The position numbers were made by a program, and so were the translations under genes. The notes beneath the pieces were generated by a model. That model ran no database searches. It saw nothing but the letters and a program-made list of their open reading frames with translations, and was not told where the DNA came from. Source: Candolleomyces eurysporus (lineage: Eukaryota; Basidiomycota; Agaricomycetes; Agaricales; Psathyrellaceae). Taken from it: a stretch of 64,000 nucleotides of DNA. Position 1 is the stretch's first letter, and the number at the start of each line of letters is the position of its first letter. The stretch is taken from NCBI GenBank assembly GCA_027579435.1, contig JANBPK010000734.1:1-64000 (forward strand), written 5' to 3'. Positions 49,189 through 58,902 of this stretch are shown here, piece after piece.

Positions 49189-49813
49189 CCTTGCTTAACG
49201 TTGTGTACAAAACACTGGAATCGCCGTTTTTGCTCCCGGAGTCTATATAAATCAAGCGCCCAGGCACACTGCACCCGTCCGAGTGTTCGGCTGCAGAGTT
49301 AGACGGAGGATCAGTAACCGGTTCTCGGTTCCCCACTCGATCGCAAGGGCAGGTGTGAGTTTCCAAGGTCCAGTGTCTTCCATCGCCCCCAAGCCTCCCA
49401 GAAAGGGAAACCTTCGAGAAAACCTATCGTGGGCCGTCTTGGTAAATATAAAGGGCCAGCGGCTGTCCCGGGCTATCGGTTNAAAAAAGACGGACGGGAG
49501 CGTCCAGATAACATATTATGACTATCTCTTGCGGACATGATGCCAGGGGATTAGACGCTTATATTATGCAAACACTCTTGCAACCCATATGCAACCCGCG
49601 ATACAGGCCTCAGGTGCAGTTGCGCTGCGATATTCATAGTTAACTGTCGCGTCCAGCGCGACCTTCACCTCCCCAATCATGTCCATGCATGCTGAGAATT
49701 GAGCGGGTGATCTATCATGAGTAACAGCATCCATAGGTTGTCCCAACCAAATTAATAGGAAGGATGCTGTCACGTATTCTATAGAAACCCGAGTCCTGAC
49801 AAAAGTCCACGCC
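49189..49813. other. convergent 3' region and left edge of the duplication
   Basis: About 625 bp between the stops of hydrolase 1 and arrestin A. It contains a TATATAAAT run at 49244. From about 49488 rightward the sequence (CGGACGGGAGCGTCC, then CATATTATGACTATCTCT) is repeated at about 53298, the left boundary of the tandem duplication. No coding exon recognised. Confidence 0.5.
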
Positions 49814-52564
49814 TTACGAGTCCCTCGGGAACACTCTCCGGCCCATTGACTCACTAGGCGGTCTCGTGAACGCAACCACACCAGACTCATCGTCCCTCGA
49901 GTCCGCAGTGATCTCCACACTTTGTGAAGCGTACACCCTGTTTCCTTGCGCTCTTTCGGAGCATTCCTTATCTCTGCCAGACCCTTTATTCTTCTGCGAC
50001 AATCCCAAATCCGGTTCGAATGCGCGAGATACNGGGGGCCAAGAGCTCGACATGGTACTAAGTATAATCATCAGTGGTGACCAGATATCAGTCAAGCAAA
50101 AACCTACTGAGATATTGAACAGTGGGAACGGGCAGGAAGGCTGTAAATTTGACAGTAAACGTATCTCCCCTTGCAACGTCTTCAGAAAATTTCTCTCGGC
50201 CTGCCCTTCCTCGTCATACTNCCGATTCCTGTGGCACCCACCACACGGCACGAGACACCCGAACGCCTCGTTCCACCTCCCTGATCTCGCCCACGCCCGC
50301 GCCCCGGACCCGGCTGCCATGAAGCTGGCGATCTGCAGGACGAACTTGCTGATGCCGCTTCTGTCCAGGCCCGATGTTGAAAGTAGAATCTTGCTGCGCC
50401 TGAGCAAGATGGACCAGAGAGGTGCCCGTGGTCACTTGTACCCCAAGCGCGTGTCTGTTGCAATTGGGGCCAATAGTCGCGTTCGAAACTCCAAAACTAA
50501 GGAAGTCCTTAGTTCCTCCAGCACTGCCCAAGTGTTTCACAACACGACTCAAGCGAACACGGGGCGAGCTTGGTTTGGAAAGGAGGTTCAAGGCGCAAAC
50601 ATCATCACAGGCTATTGCCAAGTAACAGGGGATTACGGTTCCCCTGGAATAAGAGAGCTACGGCGAGATGTTTCAACCTAAATTAGTGTGACGCCAAGGG
50701 ACGATTACTTCGTTGACATACAGGATTCGCTAGGGAAAGCGTATAGTTCACTCTCGATTCTCGATGCTGCGAAAACATGCCCTTGATCGAAACTGGAGGT
50801 AATCGGTGCCATAGTCCGGGATTTGCCATAGGACTAGGTAGAACTTGACGTTCTTGGTATGCATCCCGACGAATCCATGGCATTGGAGGAGGAATCGTCG
50901 CCCTGGTATAAATAACTGGTGTTTTTACTCTGGAACACAAGGAGAACATCAATCGGGGTCCATTCAAAATACGAGAGGAGAAAGGCAGCACTGATTTGTC
51001 CGACGAGGAGAATCTCCCATGAGAGATGCACAGTGTCAGTTCATACTTTGTATTCGCTGCAACATCCCTTTCCAAAAAGGTCTGCGGAAGAACCTCAGCA
51101 GTGTCCGACTTGGTTGCTGGTGATGGGTTCGTCGGGTCTGGGTCGTACACAGAAGAAAGACCACCGATAGATGAGGAGAGGCGAAGATGTCCTCCAGATC
51201 CATGTTCTGCTAGTGAGGGCCTGCATGGCTTGCGATCGCACTGTTTTTTCTGGAGGTCATTCCTGTGAGCCTGGGCGGATTTCGAAACAGACCACGGCGT
51301 TCCTTTTCGTCCTTTTCTTGATGTTTCTTTCGACGTAGACGGTGATGTAGGTATAGGCCCCCCTTGCTGGCGGACGGTGTATGGTGAGATTGCNGGTTCG
51401 AAGCCCCGAGCAGATGATGGAGGAAAAGCTGCGTGAGAAGAGGGGGGGTCAAGGCAGAATGGGGTGATATGGGAAGGTTCCTGCCCAAGCTCGGGTTCGG
51501 TTTGAGTAGTGAGTGGGACCTTTTCTGAGGAAGGAGAGCCGTTGACATGAAAAGGAGATATCCCACTTCCTAATGAAGCTTCTCCGGTGGCGCTGGCATT
51601 ATGATGATGCGCAAAATTCTTTTCAAGAGGGCTTTCAACAGGAAAGGCGGTTATCTGCCCTCCAAGACCGGCAGCCAGGGGAGATAGCTGAATCTGACTC
51701 TCAGCAGGCTGACCGTCTGCATGCACTGCTTTGAGGGTCGACAAGTCGACGTATTCCGGGAATGGAATCGAGAACGGAAAGACACAATAGCCTTCCAACT
51801 TTCCATCGAATTTCTCTTGAGGTTGAGGTTGACGAGGATCTCCAAACCTCCGATCCCAGATAGTATAAGTCTGCTCCAGAAAGTTCACCGTTCCAGCATC
51901 CATGGCACTCGTAATAATTGTGCCTTTGACCTTGAGATTGAGTCGATACTGTGAGTATGCGAGAGGGCAACGAATACACAAATGACGGGGACATACTACG
52001 AGTTTGATATTCTTGACCGTGTGTGGACTGGGCAGCGACAGCTCAACGCATCCAAATATATTCTCCCCTTCACAGAACCTCGGATGCTTGCTTCCCTCCT
52101 TGGCTCTAATTCTTGGATTATATAGCTTCAGGGTAGCCCATGATCGGCCTTTGAAGCCCGGAGAACCACTGCGGATAGCAAATTGAAATTCTTCCAGCGT
52201 CGTCGCGGAAAATTCATCCGACGTGGGTGAGTAAGTGGGAGGATGAGTAAACGTCGCGATAGATTCAGATGCTCTGAACGTCGATCGCCGCGCGTCAGGA
52301 CTATGCCCTTCAGGAAGAAGTTTCCTGTATGCAGGGGGGGTTGGTACCGGTATCATCGGATTCGAGGGACCTGGATGACATTCCGTCATACGCATCCAAT
52401 CGTTCCTCGTGAGGATGCTGTACTCTATGCTCCATTTCGCGGCCATGTTCTGCGATACTGCTTGCGAGCAAAGAGAGGTTGGAATAGCGGGGAGGTTGGG
52501 ATGACAAAGAACTTCGTTGAGTTCTGAGTCGGATTGCGGCAATATCAAAGATTTCCACAGCCAT
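49814..52564 (-). CDS. alpha-arrestin A (duplicated copy)
   Basis: Six-exon arrestin-family gene: 52564-52459, 52370-51997, 51930-50973, 50915-50722, 50657-50108 and 50054-49814. After removing one base at each of two Ns (50221, 50033), where copy B shows an extra base, the exons sum to 2,421 nt (806 aa) in frame. The N domain includes EFQFAIRSGSPGFKGRSWAT, VELSLPSPHTVKNIKLV and GKLEGYCVFPFSIPFPEYVD. A 170-residue Ser/Pro-rich insert follows, then the C domain: VAANTKYELTLCISHGRFSS, VNYTLSLANP, YSRGTVIPCYLAI and LQGEIRLLSNLQPSCPFPLF. The N-terminus carries PPRY, PPAY and PPTY, ligands for WW domains of Nedd4/Rsp5 ligases. Likely a trafficking adaptor for plasma-membrane transporters or receptors (family inference). 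The ATG at 52564 was chosen because MAxEIF starts both copies. Confidence 0.82.
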
Positions 52565-53109
52565 ATCTATATGGGATGTGTTGGATTATGCTGCTAAAGC
52601 AAAGAAGCTGCTGTAGTGACTTCGAGTCAGTGCGTATCCCTGGATCTCTCGTGTTTCGACTGACCTAGGTGCTACTGGAGTAAGGGAAGTCGGGGCCTCG
52701 GGGAAGCATTGCCAATGTATGGATACTGCTACAAGTAGCATTACAGGCTGGGTTCTTCATCCCCCCAAATGGCCCAGGAAGATTGCTTTGAGATCCAGAA
52801 AGAGGTTGGAGATACGGTCTACCAAATAGGTGGCGGTGGGACGCCCAAAGACAGCCGTCCCTCTTGGGCTACCCAACCTCCGCATTGCTCCACGAAACAA
52901 AAAGATAGCCATGCTTATGGAGGGATTTATCAACTGAACAGCCTGGAGAAGATCGGATTGAGACCAATAGAAGCTGAGCGCTGAGCGCTGAGGATGCGAT
53001 TCTGGATCTAATGAGTGGCGATGGAATCTGTTAGGATCAAGATGACGAGGGACTGGACAGAAATCAAAAAGTTCTTTTTGCGACAATAAGTTGGCTCATC
53101 ATCACAAAA
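52565..53109. other. 5' flank of arrestin A
   Basis: Sequence homologous to the 5' flank of arrestin B (about 56677-57090), including CAACCTCCGCATTGCTCCAC and a GGATTTATCAACTG-type block. It ends at about 53050, where copy B continues into the hydrolase 2 promoter but copy A jumps to the hydrolase 3' remnant. No coding sequence recognised. Confidence 0.55.
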
Positions 53110-53207
53110 GAACCTCTTGCTCGAAGCTCGGAGCTTGCGCGTCTGTAGGAAGCGATTTGGTTTGGGGGGAGGGTAATAGGCATTCTCAAGTTCGAATAAA
53201 TGTAATG
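53110..53207 (+). pseudogene. alpha/beta hydrolase relic (3' end only) plus TilS tail
   Basis: About 98 bp closely matching 58833-58930. It holds the last dozen codons of hydrolase 2 including its stop (GCGCGTCTGTAGGAAGCG is identical apart from one base), the 31-bp gap, and about 28 bp of the convergent TilS-like gene's 3' coding end (TTCGAATAAATGTAATG identical). Upstream hydrolase sequence is gone, so no protein can be made. In the TilS frame the relic also has a stop one codon earlier. It marks the right end of duplicated copy A. Confidence 0.85.
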
Positions 53208-53909
53208 CCGCCCTGGGATGTCCATCCACTAGAACTTACATAGAAGCTCCATAGCCGGAGGGTTGGTTGGACGTGCATTCAAAACGAGAAAAACACGGAC
53301 AGGAGCGTCCGGATATCATATTATGACTATCTCTCATGGACATAATGCTAGGACATAATGCTAGAGTACCTGTGTGAAGTGGCCAATGCGTTGCACGGCG
53401 AGTTCCGAGGCATTTTTGACTGGAACTAGCGGAAAACAGCGGCCGGAGTGATGGCTGCAGATGCCGGAAGCACCATACCCGAGTCAAAAAAACATGCCTC
53501 GGAATACACGCTTATGCTACGCAAATACCCCTGCACCTCATATGAAAACCGCGATCCAGCCGTAGGTGCACGCTTTACAGTGTGAGCTATCCAGCCTTGA
53601 CCTTGCCCTAGGTACGCGTAGGCCTAGGTTGGGGTACGGATTCAATAGGGTGGCCAACAATATTGTGCACGATACATCACCCCATGTGCTGTAATATTCA
53701 ATATTCGTGGCTAGGTGCAGTCGTGTCCAGCGCGAGCTCACCTCCCTAAACATCTGCCTGCAATGACCTTTGAGCATGCCGAAAATTGAATGGATGATCT
53801 ATCATGGGCAGCAGTGTCCAATTCTACTTGTCCGAATGTCAATTGATTGTCCCAGTCAAAGTGATAGGAAGGATACTGAAAACGTATTCTATAAAAACGC
53901 TGATTGGGA
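53208..53909. other. junction between the two duplicated copies
   Basis: About 90 bp of unique sequence, then the left edge of copy B at about 53298. Within it GACATAATGCTAG is repeated in tandem (53339-53351, 53352-53364), followed by about 145 bp absent from copy A and, near 53585-53715, another block absent from copy A. The rest is the 3' flank of arrestin B. No coding sequence supported. Confidence 0.55.
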
Positions 53910-56676
53910 TCAAACCCTACGGCTTACGAGGTCCGTCGGGAACGCTCTTCTGCTCCTTGACCCACTAGGCGGTCTCGTAAATGCAATCACACCAGGCTCA
54001 TCATCCCTCGGGTTCGTAGTAATCTCGACGCTCCGTGAAGCGTACACCCTACCTTCTTGCGCCTTTTCTGAACATTCCTTATTTCTGCCAGACCCTTTAT
54101 TCTTTTGCGATGATGCCAAATCCGGTTCGAATGTGTGAGATATGGGAGCCAAGAGCTCGACATGGTACTAAGGACAACTGTCAGTGGTGAACAGACGTCA
54201 GTCAAGCAAAAGCCTACCGAGATATTGAACAGTGGGAACGGGCAGGAAGGCTGTAATTTGGACGGTAAATGTATCTCTCCTTGCAACGTCCTCACAAAAC
54301 CTCTCTCGACCCCTTCTTCGTCAGATTCCAATTCCTGTGATGCCCACCACACAGCACTAGACATCGGAACGCCTTGTTTCACGTCCCCAATCTCGCCTAC
54401 GCCCGCGCCCCGGACTCCGCTGCCATTAAGTTGGCGATCTGCAGAGCCAACTTGTTGATGTCGCTTCTGTCCAGGCCCGATGTTTGAAGCGGAATCTTGC
54501 TGAGCCTGAGCAAGATGAGCTAGAGAGGCGCCCGTAGCCACTTGGATCCCAACCGCTTGTCTGTTGGGGCCACTGACAGAAGCCGAGTCCGAAATTCCAA
54601 ATTGAAGGAAGTCCCCAATTCCTCCAGCATCGTCCAGGTGTTTCACAACACGACTCAAGCGAACACGGGGTGAGCTTGGATCGGAAAGGAGGTTCAAGGC
54701 GCTTATATCATCGCAGGATATTGCCAAGTAACAAGGGATTACGGTCCCCCTGGAATAAGAGAGCTACGACGAAATATTTCAAGCTCAATCAGTGTGACGC
54801 CAGGGGACAGATTTCGTTGACATACAGGATTCGCTAGGAAAAGCGTATAGTTCACTGTCAATTCTCGGTGCTGCGAAAACATCCCCTTGATTGAAACTGG
54901 AGGTAATCGGTACCATGGTTCAGGGTTTTCCATAGGACTAGGTAGGGCCTGACGTTCTTGGTATTCATCCCGAAGGATCCATGGCGTCGGTGGAGGAATC
55001 GTCGCCCTTGTATAAGTAACTGGCGTTTTTACCCTGGAGCACAAAGAGAACATCAATCGGGGTCCATTTAGAAATACGAGAGGAGAGAGGCAGCACTGAC
55101 TTGTCCGACGAGGAGAATCTCCCATGAGAGATGCACAGTGTCTGTTCATACTTTGTATTCGCTGCAACATCCCTTTCCAGAAAGGTCTGCGGGAGAACCT
55201 CAGCAATGTCCGACTTGGATGCTGGTGGTGCGTTCATCGGATCCTGGTCGTACATAGAAGAAAGACCGCCGATAGGTGAGAAGAGGCGAAGATGTCCTCC
55301 AGATCCATGTTCTGCCGGTGAGGGGCTGGGTAGCTTGCGATCGCCCTGTTTTTTCTGGACGTCGTTCGCGGGGGTCGGGGCGGATTTTGAAAAAGACCAC
55401 CGTGCTCCTTTTCGTCCCTTTCGTGATGTTTCTTTCAACGCAGACAGTGGTGTAGGTGTAGGCCCGCCTTGCTGACGGACGATGTATGGTGAAATTACAG
55501 ACGGTCCAGGCTCGAAGGCCCGAGCAGATGATGGAGGAGAACCTGCATGAGAAGAGGGAAGGTCGAGGCAGAATGGGGTGATACTGGAAGGTTCCTGCCC
55601 CAGTCTAGGTTCAGTTCGAGCAGTGAATGGAACCTTTTCTGGGGAAGGAGAGCCGTTGACATGGAAAGGAGATATTCCACTTTCCGGTGAAGCTTCTCCG
55701 ATGGCGCTGGCATCATGATAATGAGCAAAATTCTTTTCAAGAGAGCTTTCAGCAGGAAAGGCGGTTATCTGCCCCCCAAGACTGGCGCCCAGGGAAGATA
55801 GCTGAATCTGACTCTCCGCAGGCTGACCGTCTGCCTGGACTGCTTTGAGCGTCGACAAATTGACGTATTCCGGAAATGGAATCGAAAATGGAAAGACATA
55901 ATAGCCTTCCAGCTTTCCATCGAATTTCTCTTGAGGTTGAGTTTGACGAGGATCTCCAAAACTCCGATCCCAGACCGTATAAGTCTGCTCCAGAAATTTC
56001 ACCGATCCAGTATCCATAGCACCCGTAATGATCGTGCCTTTGAGCTTGAACAGTGAGTCGATACTGTGAGCACGCGAGAAGGCGACTGACACACAAATGA
56101 CGAGGACATACCACCAGTTTGACATTCTTGACCGTGTGTGGACCGGGCAGCGACAGCTCAATGCACCCAAACATATTTTGCCCTTCACAGAACCTCGGAT
56201 GTTTTCCTCCACTTTTGGCTTTAGTTTCGGGATTATACAGCTTCAGGGTAGCCCATGATTGGCCTTTAAAGCCTGAAGTAACACCGCGGATAACGAACTG
56301 AAACTCTTCCAGTGTCGTCGCGGAAAATCCATTCGACGTGGACGGGTATGTGGGAGGGTCAGTGAATGTCACGATAGATGCTCCGAACGTCGATCGCTGC
56401 GCGTCAGGACTATGCCCTTCGGGTAGAAGTGTCCTGTATGTGGGGGGGGTTTGCACACGTATCATTAGATTCGAGGGACCTGAATGACATTCTGTCATGA
56501 ATCGCGTCATACGCATCCTATCGTTCCTCGTGAGGATCCTCTGCTCTGTGCTCCATTTCCTGCCCATTTTCCGGGGTACTACCTGCGAGCAAAGAAAGGT
56601 TGGAATAACGGGGAAGTTGGGAGGACACTGAACTTCGGTCAGTTCGGATTGTGGCGGTATTGAAGATTTCCGCCAT
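53910..56676 (-). CDS. alpha-arrestin B (duplicated copy)
   Basis: Six exons: 56676-56583, 56479-56112, 56044-55078, 55019-54826, 54763-54218 and 54167-53910. They sum to 2,427 nt (808 aa), with every junction GT-AG and in frame. Intron positions match copy A one for one. N domain: FQFVIRGVTSGFKGQSWATL, IELSLPGPHTVKNVKLV and LKGTIITGAMDTG. The central Ser/Pro-rich insert is shared. C domain: VAANTKYEQTLCISHGRFSS, VNYTLFLANP, YSRGTVIPCYLAISCDD and RVRLSRVVKHL, then LQGEIHLPSKLQPSCPF and YHVELLAPISHTFEPDL. Near the N-terminus are QLPRYS (LPxY variant where copy A has PPRY), TPPTYR and DPPTYP. No N disrupts it. Amino-acid changes relative to copy A cluster in the leader and linker, as expected if both copies are constrained. 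Confidence 0.85.
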
Positions 56677-57554
56677 ATCTAAGATGGGGTGCGTTGGGGT
56701 ATGCTGCCAAAGCAAATAAGCTGCTGTAGTGACGTTGAAGTCGGTGAGTATTCTTGAATCTCTCGTGCTCCGACTGACCTAGATGCTACTGGAGCAAGTG
56801 AAGTTGGGGTTCCGGGGAAGCATCGCCAATATATTATAACCGCTACAAGTAGCATTGCAGTCTAGGAAGATCTTCATCTCCTTAAGTGACCCAGGGAGGT
56901 TGGAGATACTAGGATCAAGACAGCCGCTGTTGGGCCATTCAACCTCCGCATTGCTCCACAAAACAAAAAGAAGACTGGGAGGGGTTTATCAACTGGACAG
57001 CCTGTAGAAGATCGCATTGAGACTGAAAGAGTTGGGGATGCGATTATGCATCTAATGGGTGGCAGTAGCACAGCTGTTGGGATCAAGATAATTGTCCTGC
57101 CCATGGTCGTAGTTCTCCGAGTCGGAGATCAGCGAAATATATAGCCATTCGCATTGAGACCTCGATTAGCAGTAATTGCTCCCAACATAGCAAACAACGA
57201 GTACGTAGATTATCCAACGAAAGGGACTTAACTTCCGTTTAGTAGATGCAGCTGCGGGATGTCTGACATCATACATGGGAGGGTTTCAAGTTCGAAGTAC
57301 TACCGATGAGAGAAAGAGCAGGTAAGCATTTGAGCCGGTGGAGGCCGTGCAGCGGCTGCTGAGGAAAGGATACCGAACATGCGTATACTGCATTCTGATC
57401 GGTGACCATGGACAGTGGATTAATGAATCCGTGCTTCGACGATACTTGTTCCATAGTGCCTGATGAATCTCTAGCTCCAGTGGTCACAGCAACGATCATT
57501 CACTGAACCTCTCTCCAGCTAACTCCACCGCACACCCCGACAAACCCCATCGAA
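56677..57554. other. divergent intergenic region, arrestin B / hydrolase 2
   Basis: About 880 bp between divergent start codons. The left half (to about 57090) matches the 5' flank of arrestin A; the right half is unique because copy A has lost it. AAATATATAG at about 57135 is a possible TATA element but lies 420 bp from the hydrolase ATG. The pair could be co-regulated from this region; this is inference. Confidence 0.45.
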
Positions 57555-58871
57555 ATGACGGCTACTTTTTCCATCCATGTCCACGCAGATGGGTCCAAGA
57601 AAGCATACGAGATCTTTGGGCAAGAGCACCTGGGCAAAAAAACCCCCATCGTCCTCGTGAATGGGATGAGCATGCTACGAGGCGAGTGGCAGAAGCTCTC
57701 AAATGCGCTCTCTCAGTATCGGCCAGGTATGAGCGCCGCCACATGAACAGGGCGATTTTATATTAATCGAACGATGTCGCACTAGTCCTAGTATTCGATC
57801 ACAGGTAACTCGGAAGGACTCTCCTATTTTCACGATGGCTAAGGTCGAGAATTGACGCAGGGGGATGGGAGATTCCACATTCTCCACGAAAGGCGGCGAG
57901 AAAGTCACTTTGGAGATGATGGCCAGGGATTTACTCGACCTAGTAATCGCTCTCGACTGGAGGAAAGTCGCCATCTGCGGCTATTCCATGGGAGGTACGT
58001 CCTTTCCCTCGGAGTGTGTTGTCCAAGCCGGACCACCTGCCATGACAGACTGACATTAACCGATAAATTTAGGTGCAATAGCACAACAACTGTTGTTCTT
58101 GCCGTTCCATCCTTCGAACCCAACCGCATTACCATTCGAAGTATCGCACGTCCTCCTAACCGCCACTCTGTGCGAACCTCAACAAGATACCTCCTTCGCA
58201 AAGAGGTTTCAATCCATCCCTCCTCCTCCTGAAGGCCGTAAAAGAACTTTCGAAGAGAAGCGTGAGCTTGCGCGACCAACAACTGCAGCTACATTTGATC
58301 CTGAATGGGTTGCTGCAAACCCGGATCGTTTCAACTATTGGCTGGATCGAATGGCCGTTGGAGGCAGGTATGAATTTGTCCGTTTTTGTGCTCACTGAAT
58401 GACGACCTGGCTGATGAGGATACATACGAAGGCCTGTGAGAACCATATGTAAGTTCAACCAGTCCACTCTCAGCATATATACCATTCTCATTTTTGTCTC
58501 CTGTAGTAATGCAAGCTCGCGCGGTACGTGAAAATAAGTCAGCATTGGGTCTTACGCTGACAGGAGTGTCACGCTGGCAGCTCGGCCGTTTTGATTTTAC
58601 AGAGTTCCAGGCCAATGTTCCGAAAGACACCAAAATAATGGTAATCCATGGAAAGTTGGACGAGGTGTTGCCATATTCCGCGTCCCGAGTTATTCTAGAA
58701 CGGATGCCTTGGGCGAAAGATGTGGAAGTTGGGGATAAGCCTGGCCAAATCCCCTCGCTTGACTTTGGGCACCAATGGTTCGAATATTTCGACATTGAGG
58801 CGTGGACAAACGTATTTGAGCTCTTTTTGAACGAACCTCCGGCTCAAAGCTCGAATCTTGCGCGTCTGTAG
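57555..58871 (+). CDS. alpha/beta hydrolase 2
   Basis: About six short exons. The ATG at 57555 gives MTATFSIHVHADGSKKAYEI. Spliced sequence continues TPIVLVNGMSMLRGEW, VLVFDHRGMGDSTF (the intron between DHR and GMGD keeps frame), then KVAICGYSMGGAIAQQLLFL with the nucleophile Ser, IMVIHGKLDEVLPYSASRV with the acid Asp, and IPSLDFGHQWFEYFD with the catalytic His. The triad and a short cap region (PPPEGRKRTFEEKRELARPT) are present, so it is probably active. The substrate is unknown. No signal peptide is visible, so probably intracellular. It is a paralogue of hydrolase 1 (shared GYSMGG, HGKLD and SLDFGH). Its stop lies 31 bp from the convergent TilS stop, so transcripts probably overlap. Confidence 0.82.
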
Positions 58872-58902
58872 GAAGCGGTTTGGTTTGGAAGGAGGGTGAT
58901 GG

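Larger units (their letters stand above)
49488..53207. repeat. segmental duplication, left copy (A)
   Basis: Left copy of a tandem duplication. The order of landmarks is the same as in the right copy: CATATTATGACTATCTCT, arrestin gene on the minus strand, arrestin 5' flank, then hydrolase 3' end. Homology resumes after short indels over the whole length and ends with AAATGTAATG at about 53207. Relative to copy B most of the hydrolase gene is missing between about 53050 and 53110, and blocks of about 150 bp are missing near the left end. Confidence 0.85.

Noticed and set aside
49866..50681. Plus-strand 271-codon open frame opposite arrestin A
   Set aside because: The equivalent plus-strand frame in copy B is broken by stops, while the minus-strand arrestin frame is kept in both copies; it is an antisense shadow.
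49814..52564. Arrestin A as a pseudogene
   Set aside because: The only frame breaks coincide with Ns where copy B lacks one base; all exon phases fit after correction.
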